DNA of 64,000 bases, from positions 129,086-193,085 of the forward strand of contig NW_008707048.1 in assembly GCF_000327385.1 (NCBI RefSeq), read 5' to 3'. The DNA is from Lottia gigantea. Lineage: Eukaryota > Mollusca > Gastropoda > Lottiidae. A program made the translations under genes and the position numbers. The notes below the pieces were generated by a model that searched no databases, was not told where the DNA came from, and saw nothing but the letters and a program-made list of their open reading frames with translations. The first letter of the stretch is position 1. Each line of letters opens with the position of its first letter. Shown here one piece after another: positions 35,401 through 48,714 of this stretch.

Positions 35401-37377
35401 TCACCTCTATCAGTCAGTCCCGAGTCCTTGCATTCTTTAGAATTATTTAACTGTAAATTCGACACATTACTATTTCGATTTGAACTTATGTCAATTGGAT
35501 CTTGCATTTTTATTTCTTCATCAAGATCTTGACGTGAAGCCGTTTGGAAATTTGCGTTTGATCCTTCCGTCTCGATAGAGCAGTTATTTGAACAGTGGTT
35601 CGTGGTGTCTGGATCGCCTCCATCGGTCACTCCCGAGGACATAATATCCATAGGTATAGCATCTGATTGACTGCACGCTATATCGATGGTGTCTACTCTT
35701 AGATCTAACCTGCATATTTCCGTTGATTGATCAGAAACTACTGAAAATTGAGGAGACGAAACCTGCATACCTTGCTCTCCAAGCAAGTCTGTTTTCGTTG
35801 GAGTATGTTGGTGACGGTCTTCAGAAAGGATTTCATTTTTATCATTTTGCTCGTTGTAAGATTCCATCGGACATGAGCTGTTTGTCTTTTCTAAGTTAAT
35901 CGGCAAATTAAATTCTAGTGATTGGTCACCACTCACTGGTGCTTGTGTTTCATCATCCAATCCGACATATTTCAAATCAGGTGAAGCCATCGTGCTGTTT
36001 TTTTCACTAGCGGTGGTAGTTTTAGGATCTTCTTCTAATAATTCAATCTGGTCATCTTCATCGTTTGTAGCATACTGAACATTGTCATCATGTACTTCTT
36101 TATGGGTGTTCTTAGGACAGTACTTTCCCGTTGATTTATGGAGAGGTGAATTATTTCTGCATCGAAAAGTCGCCACCGGCATAGATTCGGGATAAATTTC
36201 AGAATCGAATCCAGTGAAAGGACTTAGTTGTATTTCTCTGGTTTTTACACGGGATATAGACGAATCAAGATCTGGCGTCAGCTGATCACCGTGAAGAACC
36301 GAATCACGCTCTACTGATGTTAATACATCAGCAAGTGTGTCTTCCACTGCTTCCCTGGAGTTGCTGGAGTTGATGCTTTGGTTATTGTCTGCTGAATCAT
36401 GGATATTTTCCACTTTTGGACTGATGATTTGATCATCGGCCAAAGATGATGCTCTTTCATCAAATCTCCTCATTACTTCTTTTGGACAATGGTTTCTTTG
36501 AAATTGTGATGAATGGTTGTACTCTAAGTCACTTGACTTCTCACTGGCAATATCTTCGCACTTTGTAACTCGTAGATCACTAGATCCATATCGTTCCGAT
36601 AGCAGAGATTGTGAGTTATCATCATCATCCCCGCTAGGAATACTACCAACTGCCTAAAAGAGAAGTGGATACTTAAACAATATTTCATTCAAATATAAAT
36701 CAGTTTCATTGTGTAGCATAAAAAATGGGAAACGGGGCTGATCTAAAATTGTTGTCAAAGGACCGCGTCGCTCTTTTCACGAATGTATAGAGTAGCTTCA
36801 TCTAGTATTAGATTAGTCATTGGGTCTAACCTGGAAAGACCCTTGAAGAATTTCTCACCTTTTTGTAAAAGTCAGCATCTGAAGTTAATAAGTCAAAATT
36901 TTGGTCTGGTATTAATGGTGAAGACGCTGAAAGAGAATTTTTCAAAGATTTACACATCTAACTTGAGCATATATTAGAAATGTTCCTTCCAAAGGGAATC
37001 ACAATAGAATCTTACCTGGGTTTCTGTTTATAGCATCTGAAGTAATCAATTCCTTAGATCTTAAAAATAATAAGGTAAAGGTTAATCCACAGCCATTACA
37101 TTATAATAAAGACACACAATTTGTTAAAGATCTCAACGTTTTCCACCTACCACCTGAGTTAAAAAAAAAACATTTACATCTAAACCGGTGAATAGGCTAA
37201 TCGACGTAGACTTATTTGTCGAATCTAATGTGTGATTTGTGTGGACATTATGACACTCAAATATCCATACCTGCTTAGCAAATTGAACATAATTGGAGAG
37301 TTGATTGAACCAACGGTTGTTTCACTGATGACTGACATCATATCACTTTCATCTGCTGCAGATGTTTCTGAATCCAT
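29407..37377 (-). CDS. Large disordered protein with coiled coil and RAMA-like domain
   Basis: Eleven exons, all in phase: 37377-37271, 37059-37016, 36926-36859, 36653-33699, 33559-33460, 32774-31369, 31241-31134, 31025-30888, 30667-30613, 30238-30169, 29965-29407; total 1,869 residues. The 985-residue fourth exon is Ser/Asp/Asn-rich, disordered and contains three degenerate repeats. A coiled-coil-like stretch follows (about 1095-1165; LMKLLSDSKQESQRI). Residues about 1565-1640 resemble a RAMA domain: a helix ending in LKRMMDRGLLKPG, a KLSIIRKGERVTATLLNSG beta region and FSTATKWFSAVTG. RAMA domains occur in MPND, in ANKRD31 (meiotic break machinery) and in bacterial methylase-linked proteins. 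No ankyrin or MPN domain is seen, so the family name stays open. The intron after 30613 seems to use a GC donor. Confidence 0.85.
35040..35645 (-). repeat. Three degenerate coding repeats, about 65-70 residues
   Basis: Within the long fourth exon of the RAMA-like gene three units share the order DGGDPDTTNH, SIET(E/F)-SNANF, QDPI-IS-N, VSNLQL-NSKE. Units differ at many positions, so the array is old compared with the zinc-finger repeats. A 20-base motif around TTTGAACAGTGGTTCGTGGT on the + strand recurs between units. Confidence 0.8.
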
Positions 37378-38278
37378 CTTTCAAACAATACTTGAACACA
37401 CGGAACAGAAAAGTCGTGATCATTAACTTATCACGTTGAGAACGTCGACTATTTTCCCGCCAAATTAATGAAGACTGGAGAGTCAGTTTTAAGGGAGATA
37501 ACTATATCCAGGCCAATACTAAATATCACTCAGAAAATCATACGAAACGACACATTGTTCTTTCATGGAAATTTCCGACATGACCATGATAGTATATTTT
37601 TAAAGTTTAATGCCAAATACTATTTTTATCAGTATGTAGACTCTGCTTGGTTATATCCTGTTGATTGGAGGTAAGATCTTTAAACCTGCCCATCTCCACT
37701 AACAATAGATTTTTCCCTATTCATGTTATCACAGGAATACACCCGAGTTCTGTAAGCATTTAAAAACATAACTAAATTTTTTCAAATATTTATTTTTTTG
37801 ATCAGGTCACAACTGTTTCTAACAGTACATTCACATAAAAACCTGTTGTCATACACAAATACATACACAATAGTTTTATAACAACTTATTAAAAGACTTT
37901 CCTCTCATATATATTTTCTAAAATAATTAACCCATAGCCTAAGATTAATCTCTAGAGTCATCAAGACTCTATATTTCTAGAAATAATCGATAAATTCAGA
38001 GAAAAAAATTTAAATGCAAAAAAAAACAGCCTATTTCTTTCCAAAATAAATGTCTATCTATGTTGTACATGCAAGGTTTTGGTGACCATTAAATCAACAG
38101 TCAGACATATATTTTGTACATATTTTGGACAATTCAAAGATATTTCTGAAGAGTCTATATTTTTGGGGTAATTTTGGTTAACAAAATCATAAAGGTCTCA
38201 GTTTTTTAAAGAATAAGATTTCTAATCAAAATGGAAACAGATGATATCATGAAGTGAAATATTCCTTGCAATGAAATA

Positions 38279-38575
38279 GCATCTTCACAGTGATCAAGGT
38301 ATTGTGAACTTCTTCTTATACCTTGACTACAAAAGCCACTGTTCTTGTATCAAGGAAGTTTGTAAATTTAGTGATTTCATTGGATTGCTACCCTGAACAG
38401 AGAGTTTGTAAAAAAAACTAGCCGTGTCTTAACAGTCTTTCTGTCGAGGGCTCTGGTTGGCTGTATTTGCTGGTGTACAATCCAATCAAATTGCTGCATT
38501 CTGTGATACAAGAATAGTGGCTATTGTAGTCAAGAACAAAGATTGTAATAACTTGACCATTGTGAAGATGTGCTT
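38279..38575. mobile_element. Foldback MITE downstream of FZR1
   Basis: Arms of about 120 bp are inverted: GCATCTTCACAGTGATCAAG ... CCTTGACTACAAAAGCCACT on the left against AGTGGCTATTGTAGTCAAG ... CTTGACCATTGTGAAGATGT on the right. A diverged single-arm copy sits at 48715-48905. It has no coding capacity. Confidence 0.6.
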
Positions 38576-39159
38576 TTGGATAACAATAACCATATTAAAA
38601 GATGTGAAAAATGAGAATATTATATAAAGATCAGTCCTGGCAGTAAACTTACATATGACATTTTGAAATTCAAGATTGAGGTAGCCCAATTGAGTTATGT
38701 GGTTGAAATAATGAAAATATCTGCCTCCTGTGTCAAGGATCATGTGATACACATGCTCATTCATTGGACAATATCTTGCAGAATTTCAGATGTTCTTAAG
38801 AATATTAAAAGAAATCAATCATATTCAAATTAGAACAAATATTTAAATGACATTTAAAATAAGAAATTATTTCTTGAAAAATAAAATTATTATCAAACAA
38901 GACCAGCTTTGGGTGACTTTGTATCAAAAAGTTGCTGCTAAAATTTGCTCACATTGGCATTGAAATTTTACACAGCCATAAGATTTGACAGGATGAGTTA
39001 AAAGAGTATTTCTAAATAAGTACAAAGTTTAACCAAGTGTTTTTTTTGCAAATCTACATCAGAATTGCCCATTAGAATGGTGTTAGTATCCCAGTCTAAA
39101 ATAAATTCCTGATCCCTCAAAATCCTGACTTCATGTACTGTAGACTTATGGTCAAAGCC

Positions 39160-39400
39160 ACTGTTCTAGTAAAAATCTTTGATAAAATATGTCGTAAGTG
39201 TGGAATTTTGCAGTAAGAAATAACGCACTTACAACATAAAACGATCAAGATATTTTGAGAAATGGAACCCAAGCCCTGTTCTTGAAAATATTTTTGATAA
39301 AAATATGTCGTTAGTGTGGACTTTAAGAGTAAGAAGAAACACACTTACAACCTAAAATAATCGCAAGATTCATTAAGAAACAAGAACCGGGTTTCAATGT
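39160..39400. repeat. Local tandem duplication, about 118-bp unit
   Basis: Two diverged units share TGATAAAATATGTCGT-AGTGTGGA, a C/AGTAAGAA-A-ACGCACTTACAAC stretch and 'AAATAATCG/AAAACGATC AAGAT'. Each unit also holds a short inverted pair (TAAGTGTGG / CGCACTTA), so small hairpins are possible. Confidence 0.55.
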
Positions 39401-40161
39401 TTTAGTTATGTTAAAAAAGAGGTTTTCCTTCTGAACAATGCTTGGAATATTTATGTACATTTCAAATTTATAAACCCTAACATAGTACAAAACCCTAATT
39501 CTCCTAGTAATTAAGCAAGAAATGGGATTCGCAATGTATCAAATGACAGCAATGTTTAACAAATAAATGTATCATCTAATCATCCTTAAAATGTCTAAAT
39601 TGGCATGGTTCAATAGAACTTCAGCTTTGACATTGTGAAATCATTCCTTGACGTCATCCCTTTTAACAAAAATTAGTAAATTGCATATTTTTTTTGAAAA
39701 GACTCCTTTTTTCTTCTTTTTATTACTAATTTTTAACTCTTTTCAGACTATGATAGAAATAAGGAATATCTACAGCGAAAAAGGGTTACATACACACTTT
39801 CAGATGAATATTGCCAGGACATATTCAGCTGAGTTAGTGATCTCAGATTTTCTGTAAACTGAGGACACAGACAAGATCAGTGGTCAAATAATTCTAGGCA
39901 GATCAAAACCGAAATTTGTTCAGAAGGAAAACCTAGTAAACTAAACAAAAAGAAAATAACAATATTCAGACCAACAAAACTTACAAATAAATATTAAACT
40001 AAAAGATATATATAACAAAGACTATGTAATATCGCCATGTGAATAAGTTTGAACCAGGAAGCAAAGTATGGTCATATTGTGGAAGTTACGATGGGTCGTT
40101 AAGAGATTTAAATAAAAGAAATGATAAAAGTAAAGAGAAGGTGGTATAAATGATGTCGATT

Positions 40162-43100
40162 TTATCGAATACGAGTGAATAAATTAAGGACAGACTTTGA
40201 TTCCTGAAATAGAAAAAATAGATTCATTTATAAATGCAATCTTTACAGATTTTCCTTGCCTGACAACAAGAGTTGCCCTGTTAGATGCTGTAAATGAGAA
40301 TATAATGCCTTTTGGTTTTCTGTTTTCTGTTTAGTTTACCCCATCATTTGGCTTTGGCTTTTCTTAACCAAACAATATTATCTACAGTTCCCATGGTGTT
40401 CAAACAGTCAAAAGTAAAATTTACCTTTGTAGACTTAGTTTTACTGAATACATTCCAGAATCTTAATGTTTCATCTCCTGCTCCAGTAACTATAGCTTCA
40501 CCATCAGGTGACATTGCCTACAAATTATAATAAATGAAACTTTTAGTTATGTTATGTTTATAAGTAGCAACAAATACCTAGTTTAACATGACGTACAGAG
40601 CAATATCATGAAGATTTTTGAAAGTATGGATAACAGATTCAACATTGCCATAGATCAAGGTCTTAAAACTTCACTCCCAAAAATCACTTTTCCAGAAATA
40701 ATCACTACCACCATAATACAGTTCAAATCTTGATTTGCTATTGACCAAACAATTAAAAAAACACACATTAAAACTAAACATTTCCAAAGCCGTTGGACAT
40801 CAAAATAAATTGAAAAAATGTGCCAGCTAAACTACTTACTAAATAAAGAACTCTATATGTATGCCCAGTTAATGTAGATATTTGCACTAATGAAGGATAT
40901 TTCCATACTAATATCTGATTTTGAGAATAACCATGTGTGCTAACCTGAAATTATATAATTCAAATATGAAATTGTCCAGTGCAATACATTTTTGGCATGA
41001 AAACTCAAAAAAATTCATCAAATATTCTGGTATCCTTTATTATAACATGCTACTTTCTGAGTTTCAAAAAAACGGAAAATTTGGCCAGATATTCTCTGCT
41101 TCCTAACTTTTTTGTGTTCCTTCAACTAGGAACATAACATAATGGCAGTCCATCTTATCTTCGTTTTTTAACATTTTTCATAAAAACACACTTACCACTT
41201 CATTTGAATGTTTGGACCAGGCTAAATTACACACTTGAGATCCTGTATCTACACACTGTAATGGCTGCCCTGTTAACGTGTTCCAGAATCGAATACATCT
41301 GTCAGCTGTACCACCCCCACTAGCTAATAAACCATGCTGGTGTGGTGACCAGGCTATAGCTTTAACAGCAGCTAAATGTTCTGTGTATGTTTGAACGGGG
41401 GTAGTATTTGTCATATTCCACACATACAATTTATTATCATTACCACCTGATGCTAAATGTTGATGATCTGGAGACCATTTTAACCCGCAAACCTATAAAA
41501 CACATAATCATCATTATACAGTGAAAATACATAATAAATAACATCAAAAGATATTTGTTTATTTTCAAATTCTAGGATAAGCTTGAAGAAATTTTTTCAA
41601 AAATTTAATTTAAGAGATGAAAATTTTCGTTTAAGGGAGGATTGTACTTCAAAGATTAACATTATCTAGTTCGGCTTTCAAATTATATTAAAAAAAACAA
41701 AAACATAGAGCCATGAGTTGCAATGGAAACGACAGCCATATTGGATAAGTATATATATGAAAATTTGTTTCCTTAAACTATAGTTAATTGTTATTTGCTC
41801 AAAATATGATGCTTACCTCCTGTCTATGCCCTGTTAACCTACGTTCTGGTGCTATCATTGGTGTACGTATATCACGCTGTAATATTAATCTATCACGACT
41901 ACCTGACGATAACATATCACCATTCCACGCTAATGCACCTATATCAAAATCAATTTCAAAATTCATACAAACATATTGAACAATATCATAACAAGGAGAT
42001 TTATGTCTACTTCTCAAACTACAACATATTTATATTTCCCACTCTAGCAATTCCATGATTGTGGTATTTGCTTGCCATGTTCTTCTCCTAAAAGATTTGA
42101 AAAATAAAACTACTTACCCACTCTAGCACTATGCCCTTCTAATGTGTTTATTTTCTTGGTCATTGCAACATCCCATATTTGTACATGACCTTTATTCGTC
42201 CCCACAGCCACTTGATTTCCCTGAAATTACAGTGCAGACAATGAATTAAGGTTGTTTACTTTGTTATACACTTAAAGTCTTAATATTTGGGGAAAAAATC
42301 CTTCTAAACAAGCTGTTCTGATGAGAATTTCATATTCTGAACACAAGTCAGCAACATGAAATGAGTTCTGGTCAAATACATTGGGACATCTCGTCACAGG
42401 CATAATTAAACTTAATGAATAAATAAAACCATACCCTATCAGACCAAGAAACTGATGTAACTGTGTCTCCATCTGTCATTAAATCACACAATCTTGTTAC
42501 CTGCAATAAAATTAATATTACAATCATGATACAAGATCAAATTAAGAGGAATCATGGTATAATCCTTTATCCCATTTGACCAATATATATAGCTTTTTGT
42601 TTGCACTAGATCATTACTTTGCACAATTTTTTCATCATGGTTTGACAAGTCTTCAGAGTATTAACAAAAAGCAGAATTCATCTCGTATTTAATAATGTTC
42701 CAGATGTTTTCTTTTCGAAAAAATAATCAAATTCATAACTCATACCTGACTTGTACAGGCTGACCATAAATATACTGATGTACCTAACCCAACACTTAAA
42801 ACATTCTGAGATGACCAGTCCACTAAATTGAGATAAAAATCATCTTGTAATTCTGGAGCGTCTAAAACTTTAAAAGGTATTTTGGAGATTTTTCGCACAG
42901 CCTGAAATAAATAAATAGACAATAAAATCAATAGTCTTTCAATGTAGCTGGAAATTTTCATGAAAATGTATGCATTTATGTCCCTAAAACAGGCTGTTTT
43001 AGGTCTTCCAACTGAATAACTTAGTATAGATTTAGCTTCTATAATTTTTAATAAAACAATTGGTTTGAGCTTAATTTAAAGAATGCAGATCTAAGCTCTA

Positions 43101-44534
43101 CCAGCCGATTGAGCTCAATATCACTATTCAAAGTTTTTTCAAATCATAATATCAATATCTAATAGATGGATTATCTGTAGTTTCAATAACTGACAATAAC
43201 TTATCATAAACATACCTTTCTAGGAGATCGTAATAATTTCTGACTTTTACTGCCTACTGGTGATAAACTGTATGGTGAAGCATCCCCACCTTCTGAACTA
43301 TGCCTAGGTACACGATACTGTAATCAAAAGTCAAAAGGGACATGCTTAGTGATTCTAACATTTTTGAATCATTTTTATAGAAATCAAAGCTTGCTGAAAA
43401 AATATAACAATTTAATATTTTCAGCTTCCCTTTTCAATAAAAAAAGGGTTGCTTAGTCTTAGAGCTATATGCTCTATTATCAAGTGTGCTGCATTCACTT
43501 TAAGTGCCTTTCAAATGATAAGGCAGCCATTTTAGGTAGGATCCCTCTCTTCTTTGCAATCCAATATTAGTACATTATGAGCATAATCCTTTCAGTACAA
43601 ATTTGCACATATTCTTTTTTTTAAAAAAATACTGGTAGTTCACTTACCCGAAATAAATTTTTACTTTCTTTGGCTACTAAAACTTTTCTTTCATCTTGTT
43701 GATCCTACAATTTAACGAAAATATTAGTAATCGTCATTCACCTTGTTAAAATTGAGAGCCAACGCAAATTTCAACCTAATAAAAAATTGAAACCAACTTT
43801 CAGTTATAAATATTGCCATCTGAAGCAGAAGAAAAATTTAAAATTAAAACTTGTGTCTTCTCACCTTCAAATCATCAATACCAGCTAACAACAACTCATT
43901 TTTTAATAAACAATTATAAGCTAATCCATCTTTATTTGTATCACTTTGGTGTTCTTTAGCTTTCCGAGGTGTACTGGGTGAGGGTGTTTTTCCATCTTGT
44001 ATCATATTAAAGTTAATATTCCAACACGCCCCTGCTCTACTGGGTATGAATCTGTCACCATATTTATCTTTACTGGGTGAAGCTATAGGACTAGTACTGA
44101 CAGGCTGTAACAAATCAGATGAAATAATTTCATAGTAACCATAATCATGTACCGGTACTAGCAATCTGATCAAGGTATAATACAGGTGTTTTAGATATTC
44201 AGCTCATGATTTTCAGTGAGGTTTTCCCCTGTCAGTGACGCAGGTCAGAGGTGCTGATATGGATAAGATGTCAGGTTGTACATAATAAAGATTCATGCAT
44301 CATATTTGTAATGGCAAATTGGGTTACCAACATTATGTTATCAAGTTATTACAATAATAATCAATATATTATTCATTGTAATTTAATATTGCAACTCTGG
44401 TGAGTCTCACCTGCAGAGACCAAAATTACATATGTGCCCAGTTGCCCACTTACCGAACCAAAGGGAGAAGGAATAGGAGAGAGTTGTCCATTTTGTTGTA
44501 GTCTCTGAAGTCTTTTTTCATAATCTGGATCCAT
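40162..44534 (-). CDS. FZR1: Fizzy-related protein / Cdh1, APC/C co-activator
   Basis: Twelve coding exons in phase: 44534-44454, 44104-43865, 43704-43648, 43317-43216, 42901-42746, 42500-42435, 42220-42118, 41938-41817, 41492-41196, 40944-40840, 40517-40425, 40203-40162; total 487 residues. FZR1 recruits substrates to the anaphase-promoting complex in late mitosis and G1. The N-terminus [12 protein letters not shown] and the C-box DRFIPSRAG are present, followed by [22 protein letters not shown] seven-bladed WD40 propeller runs from [20 protein letters not shown] to the end ([34 protein letters not shown]). The last 14-codon exon gives the IR tail NLFTRIR. Near residue-for-residue agreement with vertebrate FZR1 makes the call firm. 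The 5' UTR begins in an exon reaching 44644 and is spliced upstream. Confidence 0.97.
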
Positions 44535-45256
44535 GTTTTTGGGTTGTTTTTTGAAAGAAATATTTGTTACTGAGGAGTCAACAACCTTTTATACAACTTC
44601 TCTCAAACCTAGACTAGAGGTCCATTTATTTAGTTCTTCTTGACCTGAAAGATTTATAAACATAACTTAATCATTATCTTGAAATGCAATACCAATAGTT
44701 GCACTGTACACTATGCCATAAATTAATTATTTGCCTGTTGAAACTTATCACATGATTTCAAAAATTCATTGCCAAATACCACAAATACTAATAGATAAAT
44801 GTCAAAACTATACTTTCGCAGGAAACAATAGCTCGGCAAATCTGGCTCTACTTGTTCCTTGGATTGCTAGTTTTGGAAGTGTATTTGGTGTTTTGAGACT
44901 TGAAATCTCAATACATTGGATTCTTAAGTAAAATGCATTTTAAAGAATTCATTTTCATAAAATCATAAAATGTAAGTATTAATATTTTAAGTCACAGAAT
45001 TATTACCATATTTCATATCATAGACAAGACTGGGTCTAAACTGAAGCCACCGATAAACAAAACAATTTATTTTTTTTTAAAAAAGCAAAACAAGCTAAGA
45101 TCTACAATTTGAAACATTAGAAGTGATGTCAGACAAACAGCAAAATACTAGTGAATTGGGACTTAAAATAAAATTAACACAGATCTTTTCACCATTTCTA
45201 GAAATAACATAAAAACTTGATCCATATGTGGATTATAAACTGCAAAAATACTGACC

Positions 45257-45565
45257 TATTTTTCTTTTCTTTCTTTTCAACTCTCAAAACAAAGATGGCG
45301 TTAATGGCTGCGATCAAAGCAAGAAATGAAAACACTAGACATATTTTGAACCGAAAATATAATTTTCTTATTCCTTAAATTCTTTGTTTTGACTCTCGGT
45401 CTCTAATGTATTTATCATTTGTAATCTCTTTGAAACAGCACCAGATATTACTTTTCGATGTTTAAAATAAATTCGTTTTTTTGTATTTATTGATTATATC
45501 AAATAGAAGAATCCGAAGGTTTCTTCCTTGGCAACAGCCCCTAGTAACGTTTATACTGTACCATC
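45257..45565. promoter_or_regulatory. Bidirectional promoter region, FZR1 / CFAP144
   Basis: The two genes point away from each other. A motif CAAAGATGGCGTTAATGGC at about 45290 and the CFAP144 start context CATCATGGCGGCC at 45563 both match the AANATGGCGGC-type site bound by YY1 near transcription starts. No TATA box is obvious. The FZR1 5' UTR is spliced, with its first exon probably close to 45.2-45.3 kb. Confidence 0.4.
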
Positions 45566-47591
45566 ATGGCGGCCACGAAGAACGTTGTGAAAGAATCTCC
45601 AAATGCTGTTCATCAAAATGCTATCTTGTGTGAAACTATTATGAAAGAACAGCGACACCAAAAGTTATATACAAACTACAGCATCAACCCATATACCAAA
45701 AGTAAGTATTATTCTCTTTGGCCGCGTTCTTTCCCCAGAAATCAGATGAGCAAGATTCTTACTTCTGTTTTTATCTTAGCTTAGATTCTTAGTTAGAATA
45801 GATCTAGTTAGCTTAGCCTAGTGACTTAGTTGTATTTGAAATGACATGACCTCTGGCTTCTTGAAACATGAAGAAAGAAGTCAGATATGACCACGATTCC
45901 ATATATTGTTCATTGTTGGAGTAGGAATTGGAAGTTCCACCGTCATATAATATTAAGTTTCTGTAAAAACAGGATAATGTATGATGTGATGCTTTTTTCT
46001 GTCACCTTTTTTAGTTTTAGACAACTGTAGCCTATCCTTAAAACCTAATGTTCTAAATCTAAAATCTAAATCTATCTATTCACTTCTTTGACCACACTGA
46101 TCAATATAAGCTTACCCAAACTCATAAGACATGATAAGACTAAAAAATGGGTAACAGCAGACATAAAAGAAGGCCGCGCAGAGTTACGGCCCAGCTGTTA
46201 TTTGAAATAGATTTTCTTAGTTATGGCAGACTAAGTTTACACTTATTAAAAACTGTAAAACCTAACTTTAACAAAGAGCCTACTAAGAAAAAGTAAACAA
46301 CAAAATACAAGATATATGGCCATTCCTTACTAAACAATTTATTACGAATTTTACAGCTGTCATCAATAAAAAAGGACAAAAGACTAGAAAATGTATCTTA
46401 TATCAAAAGTCAACTTACTAGTCTTTAATTTGTTGGTAATTAGATAATTTTTTTTTTCTTTTACAGTTCATGTTTTAACTGGTAAACCTAATTCTATTCA
46501 TGATACAGAAGAGGGTGAAGAAGATAGTAAGTCTCAATATTTAAGCCACTTTAGGCTCTAATAGTACAATAAGCTTTAAATATAAGCTTGTAAGCTTAGT
46601 AGTTAAGCTTATCCTTTTCTGTTGTAAACCTAAGCAAGTTTTTATAGAGCTGATATTTCCAGAGTTCAGTTTCAAATCTACATACGATAAGCATATTGTA
46701 GATACGCTTAAGCTTACTGTTCGACAGATATTCTGATTTTAATGATATAAGCTTATTCTACAATCGAGGCAAGCATTACACAATATTATATTTTCTTTCT
46801 TTTTAGGTCATTTCTTAGAAGTTATACACAGGGCAAACCAAGAACCAGTTAAAAAATTTGATTATCCACAAACAGAATCTCAGGAAATAGGCTGGATAAC
46901 TAAACCCCTGGTAAGATCTTAAGTCTTCTTCAAAACACTTAGAATGGACAGAAAGATTAGAGCTCTTCCACTTTTCTACCAAGCACACCAATAAGCTTAA
47001 CAGTCTTAATTTTGACATTTATTTTTGTACTTAAAGCTGCGTTCTAACAGAAGCAATTTGAAAATTAAACAGTTTTTTTTTTAACAAATTTAGCAAATGA
47101 ATGTAATAGTCTTCAGACATCGATTCCATTCCTTTGAATACATTAAGAATGTACCTAGTAACAAAAAATGTTGCTTGATGCTAAAAATTCAATATAATCC
47201 TTGAATAAATTTAGCACTTTGTAACTTTCGTCATGTAATTTTATATAATGTCTGACTTTTCAACACAATTTTGAAACTGATTATCAATATAGCTCTCTTC
47301 ATATTTAAAAGTTGTCTTGCAAAACATTCTATGTTTGTAAGATGTAAGAAAGCTTTTACTTGGCTTATTCTAATGGACAATAATTCTTGTATGTAATGGT
47401 TTTTGATTTCATATATTTTCACTGAAAAACCTTGATTTTGATTGAAATTAGGAATTGAGTACCTTTTAATTTTTCAGCTTGAATCTGACAGAACTGACAG
47501 GCGCTTGAATTTCTACAGACACAATTCTGCCATCACAAAATATATGGATGCTGCATGGAGAGATAAAGAACAAAGAGAAAATATGAATTAA
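45566..47591 (+). CDS. CFAP144: Cilia and flagella associated protein 144 (FAM183-type)
   Basis: Four exons in phase: 45566-45701, 46467-46526, 46807-46910, 47478-47591; 137 residues, close to the usual length of about 134. Matches to the family run the whole length: VHQNAILCETIMKEQRHQKLYT and SINPYTK near the start, IHVLTGKPNSIHD, the EIGWITKPL block, and RRLNFYRHNSAITKYMDAAW at the end. The family is a microtubule inner protein of ciliary doublets in motile cilia. The first ATG is in a GGCGGCC context directly after the promoter. An AATAAA lies at about 47898, some 300 bases past the stop. Introns carry a cluster of AAGCTTA motifs (46560-46760). Confidence 0.95.
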
Positions 47592-48364
47592 AATGTACAC
47601 ACACTAATAATATAAGCTTTAGAAATACACACTTATATATCATGTTTACAAATTGATGATATTAAAATACTAATTTGCTCATAGTATTTCAGCATATTTC
47701 ACGAGAGGGCTTCATTTATGATTGTCAACAATATTTAGATCTTGGCTTTTCTTGAATACTAGTGTTTGTAGATATTTGGATACTATTTTGTCATTAAAAT
47801 TGCAGATTCTGGTTGCGATTAAGACTAAGGCCAATATTTAAATGCTGTTGTGCAATTATGATTGAGAAAATGCTTAAAAACTGTTTTTAATTCTCATAAT
47901 AAAACTATGCATATACTTTCTTATAAACAAGTAGCCCTCAAAATTATAGAGGGCTCCTTAAAAGAAAATAGAAAACTGATAAATGAAAAATTTGATTTCA
48001 AAGTAATGATTTAAGATATTGTGTATAATTTATGATTTTTAATAATCACACATTTTATTCATATTATACTATTTTGTTTTTACTATTTATTTGTACATAA
48101 TGTAATATTTTATATGATATATATAAGACCGCCATTTTATAAGAAGTGTTAGACAGGATAAAGATTTTCATAATATATTAAATGAGTACTTTTGTATGTT
48201 GAGCCTTTGAGTGTACATAAATATATTAGTCACTTAGTTATACTGAAACCAACCCATTATTATATTAAGTCTGTGATATACTTTGTAATTAAATACATTT
48301 TAACCCATAATAGTTGATATCAAATATTTATCCGGTTCACCATTCCATTTAAAAATTTGCCCCA

Positions 48365-48500
48365 AAGTAATGGACTGGAGCTATTGTCATTAAAGTGACA
48401 TTGATAGGACCAAGCTATTGTCACCTTGATATTGACAAGACTTGAGCTATTGTCACATTGATAGGACTTGAGCTATTGTCACCTTGACATTGATAATATT
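48365..48500. repeat. Minisatellite, about 35-bp unit
   Basis: Four imperfect copies of GAGCTATTGTCACCTTGACA followed by TTGATAGGACTT. The array starts at TGGAGCTATTGTCATTAAAG and breaks off after ATTGATAATATTGG. Units vary by loss of a CCTTGA block. Confidence 0.75.
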
Positions 48501-48714
48501 GGGTCCAACAGAAGTATTCCTTCTTGATTCGAGCCATACATATTTTCTTTCAAATACTCTTTATTTTCAAAAGCAGTACATTAAAAATAATGCAAACCAA
48601 ACTAAACCCATCGTCACAATGTCAAGCTATTACGAACTAAGTACTTATACCATGACTGCCATTAGTCACTTTTCTTGGATTATTGTAAATGGACCAATTT
48701 GATAAGATTATACA

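Larger units (their letters stand above)
37378..40161. other. Intergenic: RAMA-gene promoter and FZR1 3' region
   Basis: To the left is the upstream flank of the RAMA-like gene. From about 37.8 to 40.16 kb is the 3' flank of FZR1 on the - strand. It contains a foldback element (38279-38575) and a local duplication (39160-39400). No exon with homology was recognised. Confidence 0.55.

Noticed and set aside
37468-37674. Short + strand gene head to head with the RAMA-like gene
   Set aside because: No homology, no supporting splice sites, and codon use is not protein-like.
45294-45380. Small + strand frame starting in the shared promoter (MALMAAIKARNEN)
   Set aside because: Only about 30 residues, no family match; the ATGGCG is better explained as a promoter motif.
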